Shown here one piece after another: positions 14,002 to 22,609 of a DNA stretch of 23,554 nt. The translations under genes were made by a program, and so were the position numbers. Positions within the stretch are counted from its first letter, which is position 1. Each line of letters begins with the position of its first letter. The stretch lies in NCBI GenBank assembly GCA_021771675.1, contig JAETOP010000056.1:1-23554 (forward strand). Reading direction: 5' to 3'. The notes below the pieces were generated by a model that saw nothing but the letters and a program-made list of their open reading frames with translations, did no database searches and was not told where the DNA came from. Source of the stretch: Oscillospiraceae bacterium. GTDB taxonomy: Bacteria; Bacillota_A; Clostridia; Oscillospirales; Oscillospiraceae.

Positions 14002-15810
14002 ATGAAACAAAAGGAAAAACCAAAGTATTCTGTGGGGCAAAATGTGGCCTGGATGATCGGGAACGCATGGAAGGCGCGAAAAAGGACGATTCTCTTCTGC
14101 GTGCTAACCGCCGGGCTGGACATCTTCATGAATCTGCTGCAGCTGTATGTAACGCCGGAAATTCTGCGGCGGGTGGAGCGAACCGCGCCGCTGCGGGAGC
14201 TGCTGCTGACAATTGCCCTGTTCACCGGGCTCCTCTTTCTGGTCAGCGGCATCCGGGAATACATCCGCACCAATACCCTGTTTGCCCGGGTGGATGTGAG
14301 AACCAGGATTATTGGCCTTGTCTCCTATAAGAGCAACACCACATCCTATGCCAACAATCTGAATGTCAACTTTATCCGGCTGCGGGAAAAGGCCTATAAC
14401 AGCATGAATAATAACCGCAGTGCTACTGAATATATATGGGAGACATTGACGGTGCTGCTGACCAATGTGGGCGGGCTGCTGTGTTATCTGCTGGTGCTTT
14501 CGGGCATAGATCCTGTGATGCTGCTGGTGATTGCCGTTACCAGCATCGCAAGCTTTTTCGCGTCCAAGCGCGCCGCTGCCTGGGAATATGAACACCGGGA
14601 GGAGGACGAAAAATATGTGGCAAAGCTCCGTGACATCCGGGACAAAAGCGAGTCCGTTGCCATCGCAAAGGACATTCGGATTTTTGGGCTGGAGGACTGG
14701 CTTCGGGATATTCACAAAGGCATCCTGAACCTCTATTGGGACTTCATTTGCCGCCGTGAAAAAGCCCACCTGTTCAGCGATCTGGCAGATGTGTTCCTCA
14801 GCGTTGCCAGAAACGCCATTGCCTATGGGTATCTGCTGGCGCTGGCGCTGGGGCAGGGGCTGAGCGCTTCGGAGTTTTTGCTGCTGTTTACGGCGGTCAG
14901 CGGATTTACCGCCTGGGTCACTGGAATTTTGAAGCAGGTGGCCGAACTGCGGCGGGAGAGTGTGGACATCTCCCTGGTTCGGGAGTTCCTGGAATATCCG
15001 GAGCCCTTCCGGTTTGAAGGGGGAAAGCCCCTGCCAGAGGCAGAAGTCCTCGAGCTTCGGCTGGAAAATGTCAGCTACCGCTACCCGGGGGCGGAAAAAG
15101 ACACCATTTGCAATATGAATCTGACCATCCACCCCGGGGAAAAATTAGCCATTGTGGGCCTGAACGGCGCCGGCAAGACCACCCTGGTCAAGCTGCTGTG
15201 CGGCTTCCTGGACCCTACCCGGGGCCGGGTGCTGCTGAACGGCCAGGATGTCCGGGAATTTAACCGCCGGGAATACTATTCTCTTTTCTCCGCCGTGTTC
15301 CAGGAGTTTTCCATATTGGACGTGACCGTGGCGGAGAACGTCTCCCAGCAGGCAGAGGGGACGGACGAGGAAAGGGTCTGGGACTGCCTGGAAAAGGCCG
15401 GGCTGACCAAGGTCATCCAGGCCCTTCCCCAGGGGCTGCAAACCCACGTGGGCCGGGAGGTCTATCTGGATGGGGTGCTGTTCTCCGGCGGCGAGACCCA
15501 GCGGCTGATGCTGGCACGGGCCCTGTACAAAAATGCCCCCATCCTCCTGCTGGATGAGCCTACGGCGGCCCTGGACCCCATTGCGGAAAACGACATCTAT
15601 CAAAAATACGACTCCATGACGGCGGGGAAGCTGTCGGTGTTTATCTCCCACCGGCTGGCCTCCACCCGGTTCTGCGACCGCATCCTGTTTCTGAAGGACG
15701 GCGTGATCGCGGAAGAGGGAACCCATGACAGCCTTTTAAGCCTGGGCGGGGATTACGCCAAGCTGTTTGAAGTGCAGAGCCGCTATTATCAGGAAGGGAG
15801 GGAGTTCTGA
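14002..15810 (+). CDS. ABC exporter half 1 (membrane domain + ATPase)
   Basis: 602 residues. The N-terminal ~340 residues form a type-I exporter membrane domain with hydrophobic segments such as TILFCVLTAGLDIFMNLL, LLLTIALFTGLLFLVSG and MLLVIAVTSIASFF. The ATPase domain carries Walker A GLNGAGKTT (~386-394), Q-loop AVFQEFSILD, signature FSGGETQR (~494-501), Walker B ILLLDEPTAALD and switch His in FISHR. It overlaps the next exporter gene by one base (TGATG), so the two are translated together and most likely form a heterodimer. There is no peptidase domain. ATG 14002 is preferred over GTG 13993 because GAGGTG (13990-13995) fits only the later start. Cargo is unknown; a peptide, lipid or drug is possible. 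Confidence 0.88.
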   Translation: MKQKEKPKYSVGQNVAWMIGNAWKARKRTILFCVLTAGLDIFMNLLQLYVTPEILRRVERTAPLRELLLTIALFTGLLFLVSGIREYIRTNTLFARVDVRTRIIGLVSYKSNTTSYANNLNVNFIRLREKAYNSMNNNRSATEYIWETLTVLLTNVGGLLCYLLVLSGIDPVMLLVIAVTSIASFFASKRAAAWEYEHREEDEKYVAKLRDIRDKSESVAIAKDIRIFGLEDWLRDIHKGILNLYWDFICRREKAHLFSDLADVFLSVARNAIAYGYLLALALGQGLSASEFLLLFTAVSGFTAWVTGILKQVAELRRESVDISLVREFLEYPEPFRFEGGKPLPEAEVLELRLENVSYRYPGAEKDTICNMNLTIHPGEKLAIVGLNGAGKTTLVKLLCGFLDPTRGRVLLNGQDVREFNRREYYSLFSAVFQEFSILDVTVAENVSQQAEGTDEERVWDCLEKAGLTKVIQALPQGLQTHVGREVYLDGVLFSGGETQRLMLARALYKNAPILLLDEPTAALDPIAENDIYQKYDSMTAGKLSVFISHRLASTRFCDRILFLKDGVIAEEGTHDSLLSLGGDYAKLFEVQSRYYQEGREF

Positions 15811-17657
15811 TGAAAACCAGGAAAATGCTTCAGCTCCATCTGCGGGGGCTGAAGGACTTAAACGGAAAATGCCCCCAGCTGATTCCTTCCATTTTCGCAA
15901 ACGCCATCATCACGGCCCTTTCACCTTATGTGACGGTGTGGTTTTCTGCCCGGCTTCTGGGCGAGCTCAGCGCTTCCCGCCGTCCGGAAGTGCTGGGCCG
16001 CTGGGCGGTTCTGACGGTGGTGAGCCTGGGCCTGATGGCTCTGCTGACCGCCCTTGCAGACCGCTGGTGGGAGTGCGTGAAGGAGAATACCTGGTATCGA
16101 AAGCAGCAGATATTCATCGAGAAGCAGTTTTCCATGGACTATGCCGCTCTGGAGGATCAGAAAAACCGGGATTTGCGGGAGAAAATCAGAGAGGTTGAGA
16201 ACTGGTCCGACTGGGGCTATATGCGTATTCCCCTTTTCCTGAGGGAAATTTTGAAATCGGTGTTGGGCATTTTGGGCGGAATTGCTCTGACTGTCAGCCT
16301 GTTTACGGCGAAGCTGCCAGAAACGGCGGGGAAATTGCAGATTCTGAACCATCCTGCCTCCGCCATAGCGCTTCTTGCCGCCATGTTCCTATTCAGCTAT
16401 CTGGTAGGACTTCTTGAGGGAAAGGCGGGGGAATGCTGGAATTCTCAGGAAGAGGACGCTACCTTCGGCAATCGCCTGTTTGGCTTTTTCGGTTTTATTG
16501 GGAAAAAGCGGGGCCGGGACGCGGACATTCGGATGTACAATCAGCAGAATCTGGTCCGGAAATATTGGTCACAAAATTCTACCTTTTCCACGGACGGCGC
16601 CATGGGCCGGATGGCCAGAGGAAAGTTGGGATTTTTGGAGGGAACGGGAGCCGCATTTCCCTCGGTGTTTACGGGAATCATTTACCTGTTTACCTGCCTG
16701 AAAGCCTGGGGCGGCGCCTTCGGCGTTGGCGCTGTGACCCAGTATGTGGGAGCCGTTACCGCACTGTCCAACCACGTGGCAAAGCTCTTTGAGGTATATG
16801 GCACCATGAAAGCAAATGCGGCAAATCTGGAACAGGTCTACCAGTTCCTGGACATCCCCAATGAGATGTACCAGGGGAGCCTCACCACCGAGAAGCGCTC
16901 CGACCGGCAGTATGAGGTGGAGTTTCGCAACGTCTCCTTCAAATACCCCGGGGCGGAAAACTGGTCGCTGCGCAACCTGTCCATGAAATTCCGAGTGGGG
17001 GAGCGGCTTGCCATCGTGGGAGAAAACGGCAGCGGAAAGACCACCTTCATCAAGCTCCTGTGCAGGCTCTATGACCCCCAGGAGGGGGTGATCCTGCTCA
17101 ACGGCATCGACATCCGCAAATACAACTACCGGGACTATATGTCCATTTTCTCCGTGGTGTTCCAGGACTTCCAGCTGCTCAGCCAGCCCCTTGGGGCCAA
17201 TGTAGCGGGAAGCAGCCATTACGACCGGGAGCGTGTGACCAAGGCTCTGGTGGATGCGGGCTTTGGGGAACGGCTGAAGAAAATGGGGCTGGATACCTAT
17301 CTGTATCGGGATTTTGCCGAGGACGGCATTGACGTTTCTGGCGGCGAGGCCCAGAAGATCGCCATCGCCCGGGCCCTTTACAAGGACGCCCCCTTCATCA
17401 TTCTCGATGAGCCCACCGCCGCCCTGGACCCCATTGCCGAGGCGGAGATTTACAGCAAATTCAACGACATCGCCGGGGACAAAACCGCCGTCTATATCAG
17501 CCACCGGCTGTCCAGCTGCAAGTTCTGCGATGAGATTGCCGTGTTCCAGGATGGAAGGATTGTCCAGCAGGGAACCCACGAGGCTCTGCTGGCCCAGGAA
17601 GACGGGCAGTACGCCAGACTCTGGAACGCCCAGGCGCAATATTACCAGACAAATTGA
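15810..17657 (+). CDS. ABC exporter half 2 (membrane domain + ATPase)
   Basis: 615 residues. The membrane domain (to ~350) includes hydrophobic stretches around AIITALSPYVTVWF, VLTVVSLGLMALLTAL, LGILGGIALTVSLF and AIALLAAMFLFSYLVGLL. The ATPase domain has Walker A GENGSGKTT (~405-413), Q-loop VVFQDFQLLS, signature VSGGEAQK (~509-516), Walker B FIILDEPTAALD (~529-540) and YISHR. Both halves of the pair keep complete signature and Walker B Glu residues, so both ATP sites could be catalytic, unlike many asymmetric heterodimers. It starts at the last base of the preceding stop, with GGGAGG upstream, and ends at a strong terminator. It has the same cargo as its partner, unknown. Confidence 0.88.
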   Translation: MKTRKMLQLHLRGLKDLNGKCPQLIPSIFANAIITALSPYVTVWFSARLLGELSASRRPEVLGRWAVLTVVSLGLMALLTALADRWWECVKENTWYRKQQIFIEKQFSMDYAALEDQKNRDLREKIREVENWSDWGYMRIPLFLREILKSVLGILGGIALTVSLFTAKLPETAGKLQILNHPASAIALLAAMFLFSYLVGLLEGKAGECWNSQEEDATFGNRLFGFFGFIGKKRGRDADIRMYNQQNLVRKYWSQNSTFSTDGAMGRMARGKLGFLEGTGAAFPSVFTGIIYLFTCLKAWGGAFGVGAVTQYVGAVTALSNHVAKLFEVYGTMKANAANLEQVYQFLDIPNEMYQGSLTTEKRSDRQYEVEFRNVSFKYPGAENWSLRNLSMKFRVGERLAIVGENGSGKTTFIKLLCRLYDPQEGVILLNGIDIRKYNYRDYMSIFSVVFQDFQLLSQPLGANVAGSSHYDRERVTKALVDAGFGERLKKMGLDTYLYRDFAEDGIDVSGGEAQKIAIARALYKDAPFIILDEPTAALDPIAEAEIYSKFNDIAGDKTAVYISHRLSSCKFCDEIAVFQDGRIVQQGTHEALLAQEDGQYARLWNAQAQYYQTN

Positions 17658-17662
17658 ATTGT

Positions 17663-17700
17663 TTTACCCGCCGGAGGGCCTGCTCCGGCGGGTAAATTTT
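17663..17700 (+). terminator. Terminator of the ABC exporter operon
   Basis: A perfect 14-bp stem (17663-17676 with 17683-17696) and a 6-base loop are followed by TTTT. Confidence 0.9.
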
Positions 17701-17751
17701 GCCAAAAATTGGGAAAAGACCGGGGAATCAGGAAAGGGTTACATTTTGTGG

Positions 17752-17780
17752 TTGCGTTGGAGAGGGTTATCGTGTATAAT
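17752..17780 (+). promoter_or_regulatory. Sigma-A promoter of the murC-ddl operon
   Basis: TTGCGT (17752-17757) and a perfect TATAAT (17775-17780) are 17 bases apart. The start codon of murC is 43 bases after the -10 box. Confidence 0.75.
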
Positions 17781-17822
17781 CCAACACCGTATGAATGTGT
17801 GCTCTTGTGAAGGAGTTTTTCT

Positions 17823-19172
17823 ATGAAGTCGTATAATATTTCTGAATATATTGTTCCCGGCCGGCGGGCTCACCTGATTGGAATCGGCGGTGTATCCATG
17901 CGGCCTCTTGGCCTGGTGCTCAAGGGTATGGGTATGGAGGTTTCCGGCTCCGACATGAGCGCATCCCTTTCCACGAAGGAGCTGGAGGATCACGGCATCC
18001 ACGTGGTCATCGGGCATCAGGCGGAGAACATCCAGGGGGCGGACTGCGTCATCCGCACGGCTGCCGTTCACAATGACAATCCCGAGATCGCCGCTGCCCG
18101 GAGCGCTGGAATTCCCGTGTTCGAGCGGGCCCAGGCCTGGGGCGAGATCATGAAGTCTTATAAAAATGCCATCTGCATCTCCGGTACCCATGGCAAAACC
18201 ACCACCACCTCCATGATGACCCACATTCTGATGGAGGCCAAGATGGATCCCACGGTGATGATCGGCGGGTATCTGCCCCTGCTCCACGCTGGGCACCGGG
18301 TGGGCCACGGAGATACCATTGTGCTGGAAAGCTGCGAATACTGCGATTCCTTCCTGAATTTCTTCCCCACCTTGGCGGTGGTGCTGAACGTGGAGGCCGA
18401 TCACCTGGATTATTTCAAGGATTTGGCGGACATTCAGAAATCCTTCCACAAATTTGCCGAGATGGCCACCTTCGGCGTGGCGGCCAACGGCGACGATCCC
18501 CACACCGTGGAGGCCATGAAGGGAATCAAGCACGTTTCCTTTGGCCTGGGGGAGCAGAACCGGGTTCGGGCGGAGAATATTTCAAAGGACTGGCGGCATT
18601 TTGACGTTACTGTGGATGGGGCGTATTACTGCCATGTGGACATGGGGGTCATGGGGCGGCACAATGCGCTCAATACCCTGGGCGCCGCTGCCGCATCCTG
18701 GATGCTGGGCATCGAGGGAGAGGCAGTGACCCAGGGAATTGCCTCTTTCCATGGGGCAGGCCGCCGGATGGAGCTGAAGGGAACCTTCAACGGGGCAAGG
18801 ATTTATGACGACTATGCCCATCACCCCGACGAGCTGCGGGCCACATTGGATACCGCCCGAACTATGGGAGGGCGGCTGGTGGTGGCCTTCCAGCCCCACA
18901 CCTATTCCAGAACCCAGGCGTTGTTCCAGGATTTTGTCCGGGAGCTCAAAAAACCCGATGTTCTGGTGCTGGCGGAAATCTATGCTGCCCGGGAGCGGAA
19001 TACCAGCGGTATTTCCTCCCAGGATTTGGCGGCGGAAATCCCCGGAGCCGTGTATTGCGAGACGCTGCCGGAGGTGACGGATTACCTCCGCAGCCATATT
19101 CAGCCCGGTGATTTGGTAATCACCATTGGCGCTGGAGATATTTTCCGGGCCGGGGAAGCCCTTCTGGACTGA
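17823..19172 (+). CDS. murC: UDP-N-acetylmuramate--L-alanine ligase
   Basis: This 449-residue cytosolic Mur ligase adds L-Ala to UDP-MurNAc at the expense of ATP, the first step of stem-peptide assembly. The N-terminal nucleotide-sugar domain begins with HLIGIGGVSM (17-26), the ATP P-loop is GTHGKTTTT (121-129), and the C-terminal domain has DDYAHHPDEL (329-338) and AFQPHTYSRT. Length is standard. AAGGAG precedes ATG. ddl follows 15 bases later, placing two consecutive precursor enzymes in one operon. A second Mur ligase identity (Mpl, MurD) is unlikely given the Rossmann-like GIGG-M start and the YAHHP motif. Confidence 0.95.
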   Translation: MKSYNISEYIVPGRRAHLIGIGGVSMRPLGLVLKGMGMEVSGSDMSASLSTKELEDHGIHVVIGHQAENIQGADCVIRTAAVHNDNPEIAAARSAGIPVFERAQAWGEIMKSYKNAICISGTHGKTTTTSMMTHILMEAKMDPTVMIGGYLPLLHAGHRVGHGDTIVLESCEYCDSFLNFFPTLAVVLNVEADHLDYFKDLADIQKSFHKFAEMATFGVAANGDDPHTVEAMKGIKHVSFGLGEQNRVRAENISKDWRHFDVTVDGAYYCHVDMGVMGRHNALNTLGAAAASWMLGIEGEAVTQGIASFHGAGRRMELKGTFNGARIYDDYAHHPDELRATLDTARTMGGRLVVAFQPHTYSRTQALFQDFVRELKKPDVLVLAEIYAARERNTSGISSQDLAAEIPGAVYCETLPEVTDYLRSHIQPGDLVITIGAGDIFRAGEALLD

Positions 19173-19187
19173 AAAGGAGGCTGTTTT

Positions 19188-20255
19188 ATGAAAAAATTGA
19201 GCGTTTGTATTCTCTTCGGCGGTGTCAGCCCTGAGCATGAGGTGTCTCTGCGCAGTGCGGAGTCCGTCCTGAACAACATCGACCAGAATAAATACAATGT
19301 GTTCCCCGTGGGCATCACCAAGGACGGGGACTGGATTCACTATACCGGCAAGGACTATTCCCTGCTTCCAACGGGGGAGTGGAAGGATTATCCCGACAAC
19401 CGGCGTACCGCCATCTCTCCCGTCCGGGGCCAGGGCCTGCTGTGCTTCGAGGGGGACTGCGTGGTGCGGGAGCGGATCGATGTGGTGTTCCCGGTGCTCC
19501 ACGGCGAAAACGGCGAGGACGGAACCATACAGGGCCTTTTGGAGCTGGCGGGCATTCCCTATGTGGGCCCCCACGTGGCAGCTTCTGCGGTGGCCATGGA
19601 TAAAACGCTGACTAAGCTGGTGGCAGATCGGGCCGGCATTCCCCAGGCAGATTGGGCCCTGGTTCGGCGCACCGAGCTGGACTGCCGGATGGACAGCGTA
19701 ATTGGGGAGCTGGAAAAGAAATTCACCTATCCCATGTTTGTCAAGCCCGCCGGTACCGGCTCCTCCGTAGGCGTTACCAAGGCGGCCAATGAGGCGGCGC
19801 TGAGACAGGGACTGCTCTGCGCCGCCGTGTATGATGAGAAGATTTTGGTGGAGGAATTCATCAAGGGCAAGGAAGTGGAGGTCGCCGTCATGGGCAATAA
19901 CTCTCCTGTGGCCTCTGTCTGCGGCGAGATCGACTCCGGCGTGGAGTTTTACGACTACGACGCCAAATACATCACCGATACCTCCGTCGCCTACGTCCCC
20001 GCCCGGATTTCCGAGAACGCGGCGGAGCAGGTGCGGGATATGGCCGTCCGGGTGTATCAGGCCGTTGGCTGCCAGGGCCTGAGCCGGGTGGACTTCTTCG
20101 TCACAGAGCAGGAGCGGGTGGTGTTCAACGAAATCAACACCATTCCCGGCTTTACCTCCATCTCCATGTACCCCAAGCTCTTTGCCGCCAGCGGGATTCC
20201 CTATCCCCAGCTGATCGATGAGCTGATTAACCTTGCCATGGAGGAGGAGCAATGA
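19188..20255 (+). CDS. ddl: D-alanine--D-alanine ligase
   Basis: This 355-residue ATP-grasp enzyme makes D-Ala-D-Ala for the muropeptide terminus. Landmarks are GGVSPEHEVS (11-20), VLHGENGEDGTIQG, VKPAGTGSSVGVTKA and the metal-binding NEINTIPGFTSISMYP near 314. The omega-loop reads FYDYDAKY (~254-261), with the Tyr typical of D-Ala-D-Ala ligases, not the His found in VanA-type D-Ala-D-Lac ligases, so it does not suggest vancomycin resistance. GGAGG precedes ATG. The last 4 bases overlap the next gene (ATGA), indicating translational coupling. Confidence 0.95.
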   Translation: MKKLSVCILFGGVSPEHEVSLRSAESVLNNIDQNKYNVFPVGITKDGDWIHYTGKDYSLLPTGEWKDYPDNRRTAISPVRGQGLLCFEGDCVVRERIDVVFPVLHGENGEDGTIQGLLELAGIPYVGPHVAASAVAMDKTLTKLVADRAGIPQADWALVRRTELDCRMDSVIGELEKKFTYPMFVKPAGTGSSVGVTKAANEAALRQGLLCAAVYDEKILVEEFIKGKEVEVAVMGNNSPVASVCGEIDSGVEFYDYDAKYITDTSVAYVPARISENAAEQVRDMAVRVYQAVGCQGLSRVDFFVTEQERVVFNEINTIPGFTSISMYPKLFAASGIPYPQLIDELINLAMEEEQ

Positions 20256-20674
20256 GCACTCCTGTGATTCTCTCCATCCAGGGCCGGCAGACCTATATGG
20301 ATCAGGAGCCGGATGTCATTCGGCTGGATACCGAGGGCACCATGGAATACCGGGACGGAGGCTGGGACATTACCTATGAGGAGAGCGAGCTTACCGGCAT
20401 GGCCGGAGTGACCACCACCTTCCGGGTGGAGCCGGATAAGGTGACGCTGATTCGCACCGGCAAGCTTTCCAGCACCATGGTTTTCCAGGAGGGCGTGGCC
20501 CACGATTCCCTCTACCGCATGGAATTCGGGGCGCTGATGATCTCCGTGAAGGCCACCCGCCTGTTCTATGATATTGTCCCTGACGGGGGCTCCATTGACC
20601 TGGTGTATAACATCGTCATCGAGAACACCGAGGCCGGTGTCATTGACTACCACCTGGACATCCGGGCGAAATAA
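20252..20674 (+). CDS. DUF1934 / YwiB-like beta-barrel protein
   Basis: 140 residues, with no signal peptide and no membrane segment. The pattern of alternating strands (VILSIQGRQTY, WDITYEESELTGM, TTFRVEPDKVTLIRTG, STMVFQEGVAHDSLYRMEFG, IVIENTEAGVIDYHLDIRAK) fits the calycin-like DUF1934 family known from B. subtilis YwiB. The molecular role is unknown; the fold class can bind small lipophilic ligands. It is coupled to ddl by a 4-base overlap and closes the murC-ddl operon before a strong terminator, so a cell-envelope link is plausible. Confidence 0.8.
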   Translation: MSTPVILSIQGRQTYMDQEPDVIRLDTEGTMEYRDGGWDITYEESELTGMAGVTTTFRVEPDKVTLIRTGKLSSTMVFQEGVAHDSLYRMEFGALMISVKATRLFYDIVPDGGSIDLVYNIVIENTEAGVIDYHLDIRAK

Positions 20675-20681
20675 AATACAG

Positions 20682-20715
20682 TCTCCCACCCTAACCCCGG
20701 GTGGGAGATGTTTTT
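20682..20715 (+). terminator. Terminator of the murC-ddl operon
   Basis: A perfect 10-bp stem (TCTCCCACCC 20682-20691 with GGGTGGGAGA 20699-20708) is followed by TG and TTTTT (20711-20715). Confidence 0.9.
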
Positions 20716-21090
20716 ATGGCTTCTGCGTGCCAATTTGCACGAAAAAGAGGAAAATTGTTGTTTGGCAGGCGGGAAATGCCCGCTGATAATTCGCACGGGG
20801 CAAGTTGATAATTGCCGCATAAGTTTCGCCCGGTAACGTTTTCTGGGCAGATCGTCGAGTGGTAAGGGGTAATGGCTTCTGAGAAAGGCTCCCCTGTGTA
20901 AGGGGAGCTGGCACGGCGTAAGCCGTGACTGAGGGACTGTGCAGTAGAATATTCAAATTTTTCACCATGTTGGGCGAATACCGGATATGTTTTCGTCTAC
21001 CGCAATCCCATTATTTCAGTGCTCCTCCGTTGTGTGAAAAGGGCTTAGAATTGGGGCGTTCCTTTCCACATTGGTTTGTAATACTGTTTC
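20716..21090. other. Gene-free stretch between the murC operon and the IS remnant
   Basis: No credible gene lies here. It holds a partial copy of the interspersed repeat (20874-20950), a small CGTGC/GCACG hairpin just after the murC-operon terminator, and two copies of TGATAATT near 20785-20815. The right part (20951-21090) is AT-rich with nothing recognised; the outer end of the IS630-type element should lie in it, but I could not identify its terminal repeat. Confidence 0.5.
20874..20950 (+). repeat. Interspersed MITE-like repeat, partial second copy
   Basis: This ~77-bp stretch matches the left arm of the element at 5415-5604 with few differences. It includes GAGAAAGGCTCCCCTGTG, the following TAAGGGGAGCTG, the GCCGTGACTGAGGGACTG block and CAGTA-AAT after it. 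The inverted right arm is absent, so this is a half-element, either decayed or truncated near the IS remnant. Confidence 0.75.
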
Positions 21091-21525
21091 TCAATTAAAT
21101 AGCTTAATAATCCAATTTCTCCCGGTAATGCTGGAAATGACCTGAGACGACAGTGAGCAGATGGTATCGCACAGGCGGTCAACAACTTTTTCCAGGGTTG
21201 TGAATACTTCGTTTTGGAAGCCGCGTTTGCGGATTTCTTTCCAGATTTGCTCGATTGGATTCATTTCAGGTGTGTACGGTGGGATAAGAAAAAGAACGAT
21301 ATTCTCCGGCAATTCCAGACCTGCGGATTTGTGCCATGCAGCGCCATCACAGCAAAGCAATATGACATCCTCTGTATAGCGTTTTGACAGTTCTTGAAGA
21401 TAGATGTTCATGCATACGGTATTGCAATATGGCATAATCAGGAAAAAACCATCACCGGTCAATGGCTCCACCGAACCATAGGCATAGCGGTACTCCCGGA
21501 TATGGTGACAGGGTACACTGGGCGC
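21091..21525 (-). pseudogene. IS630-family transposase, C-terminal fragment
   Basis: About 145 residues of the DDE catalytic domain remain, read right to left. They begin in the sequence VPC-HHIREYRYAYGSVEP and continue through LLCCDGAAWHKS (second catalytic Asp) to NPIEQIWKEIRK (catalytic Glu). The N-terminal DNA-binding part and first catalytic Asp are missing. A GTG at 21471 opens a shorter frame, but the homology-like sequence continues upstream to about 21510-21525, where it meets the truncated response regulator, so this is a remnant rather than a start. It cannot be an active transposase. The remnant marks the border between the GC-rich backbone and the AT-rich agr region. Confidence 0.8.
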
Positions 21526-22031
21526 TATTTTTCTGCTGTGTATAGTTTGCTGCTTTTCGTGACAAGCATGACCTTTCTGTTATTACGGGTGACATAAAGA
21601 ATATCATCTACCAGAATTCGCTGCAGTGTTCCATCTGTGGCAATAAAACCATCTACATATGCCCCATCGATATATTCCATTGCCTTGTCCAAACTAGAAT
21701 AAAGCCGATTTACATCAAAGGGCTTTTCAAAAAAGCGGAAGGCTCGCAAATCCATGGCATCGTCCTGGTATTCATCGTAATTTGTGATGAAGAATAATAC
21801 AAGTTTGCTGTTCCTGCTCCTTAATTCTTTGGCTAACGAAATTCCGTCGATACCGTCCATCTGAATATCCAGAAAAGCCAAATCATAGCATTTTTCATCG
21901 AAAACAATGTTGAGTGGGTTTGCTGTAAGCGTAATGTCGCAAGGAATGAAATGATTTTTCATGTACTCCTCGATGTGTAATTGGAGCAAACGAAGATTGT
22001 TTTCCTCATCGTCACAAATTAATATCTTCAT
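21525..22031 (-). pseudogene. LytTR response regulator truncated in its DNA-binding domain
   Basis: 168 residues. The receiver domain is complete: acidic pair in LICDDEE, phospho-acceptor Asp in LAFLDIQMDG (~55), FFITNYDE and the Lys of RFFEKPFD. The LytTR domain begins at ~131 (IATDGTLQRILVDDILYVTRNN) but stops after LYTAEK, about 38 residues in, where a domain of ~100 is expected. The TAG stop lies at the junction with the transposase fragment, so an insertion or deletion removed the 3' end. GAGGT precedes the ATG at 22031, and the promoter at 22082-22110 looks intact. The product could still accept phosphate but should not bind DNA as a LytTR protein. In position it would be the AgrA of the agrDB system. 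Confidence 0.8.
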
Positions 22032-22046
22032 ATGGTATACCTCAAG

Positions 22047-22079
22047 AAAAAAGCTCGCAGCGAAGTATCTACTGCGAGC
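22047..22079 (-). terminator. Terminator of the XRE gene, overlapping the regulator transcription start
   Basis: Read on the minus strand, GCTCGCAG (22079-22072) pairs with CTGCGAGC (22060-22053) and is followed by TTTTTT (22052-22047). It lies between the XRE gene and the truncated regulator. The regulator promoter sits immediately upstream, so its start point (~22075) falls inside the 5' arm: full-length transcripts from the XRE gene can form the hairpin, whereas transcripts starting at 22075 may not. Confidence 0.8.
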
Positions 22080-22081
22080 CT

Positions 22082-22110
22082 ATCTTATCATTTTCGAGTG
22101 TTTATGTCAA
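22082..22110 (-). promoter_or_regulatory. Sigma-A promoter of the truncated response regulator
   Basis: On the minus strand, a perfect TTGACA (22110-22105) and TAAGAT (22087-22082) are 17 bases apart. An inverted repeat AATTAC-TTT-GTAATT (22120-22134) lies 9 bases upstream of the -35 box and might be a regulator site. Confidence 0.75.
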
Positions 22111-22156
22111 ATAATTGAAAATTACTTTGTAATTAAAACAATTTAACAAAATGCTC

Positions 22157-22483
22157 CTATGTGGATCTGCTGATTTCCTCCAAGTAAGTTTCTATTAACC
22201 GACATAGCATTTTTTGTGAATCCATTGGGAGACACTTAATTAGAGAAAGAATATGATCTGATTCCTCAGAAATCTTGCCGATTAAATAGTAATCAGGTGT
22301 TTCTCCTAATATATTACATATTTGAAAGATGAATTTTGTTGTGGGCAGGTATCTTCCACATTCAATGTTGGAAATGTGGTTTTTAGATAATCCGACTTGC
22401 TCTGCCAAAACCTCCTGAGATAGTCCCAGTGCCTTCCTGCGCTGCATTATTCGAGTTCCAATTAGTTTCCTGTTGATTTCCAT
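22157..22483 (-). CDS. XRE-family regulator divergent from agrDB
   Basis: 108 residues. The Cro/C1-type domain spans ~6-65: LIGTRIMQRRKALGLSQEVLAEQVGLSKNHISNIECG is cut here to its landmarks RRKALGLSQE, VGLSKNHISNIE and the typical end GETPDYYLIG. The remaining ~40 residues are helical with no known sensor motif. The start at 22483 is preferred: the domain begins a few residues later and GTGGTGA lies upstream; the longer frame (from 22543) would add an unrelated hydrophobic leader. It is transcribed divergently from agrD, sharing a ~175-bp control region, so it is a good candidate repressor or activator of agrDB and itself. Base composition is AT-rich like the agr genes. Confidence 0.85.
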   Translation of the reverse strand: MEINRKLIGTRIMQRRKALGLSQEVLAEQVGLSKNHISNIECGRYLPTTKFIFQICNILGETPDYYLIGKISEESDHILSLIKCLPMDSQKMLCRLIETYLEEISRST

Positions 22484-22501
22484 ACTAATCACCACTAAAA
22501 T

Positions 22502-22510
22502 ATGATAGCA
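22502..22510 (-). promoter_or_regulatory. Possible extended -10 of the XRE gene
   Basis: On the minus strand, TGC followed by TATCAT (22507-22502) lies about 18 bases before the XRE start codon. No strong -35 box was found at 17 bases, so confidence is limited. Confidence 0.4.
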
Positions 22511-22547
22511 TGCGCCGATTCCAAAAGAAACAAAGCTACACAAAATC

Positions 22548-22576
22548 TATTTGCAAAACAATGATTATCTGCAAAA
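22548..22576 (+). promoter_or_regulatory. Direct repeat upstream of the agrD promoter
   Basis: TATTTGCAAAA (22548-22558) and TATCTGCAAAA (22566-22576) are direct repeats with one difference and an 18-bp period. They lie 33-62 bases upstream of the agrD -35 box and between the divergent promoters. They could be sites for the XRE protein or a LytTR regulator, although the period is not the usual 21. Confidence 0.4.
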
Positions 22577-22609
22577 AAGGACATTTTTCTTGCCTTTCTG
22601 TGCTGCGGG

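Noticed and set aside
19188..20255. VanA-type D-Ala-D-Lac ligase (glycopeptide resistance)
   Set aside because: The omega-loop has the Tyr-type FYDYDAKY, and no vanH/vanX or vanRS genes are nearby; the gene lies in a housekeeping murC operon.
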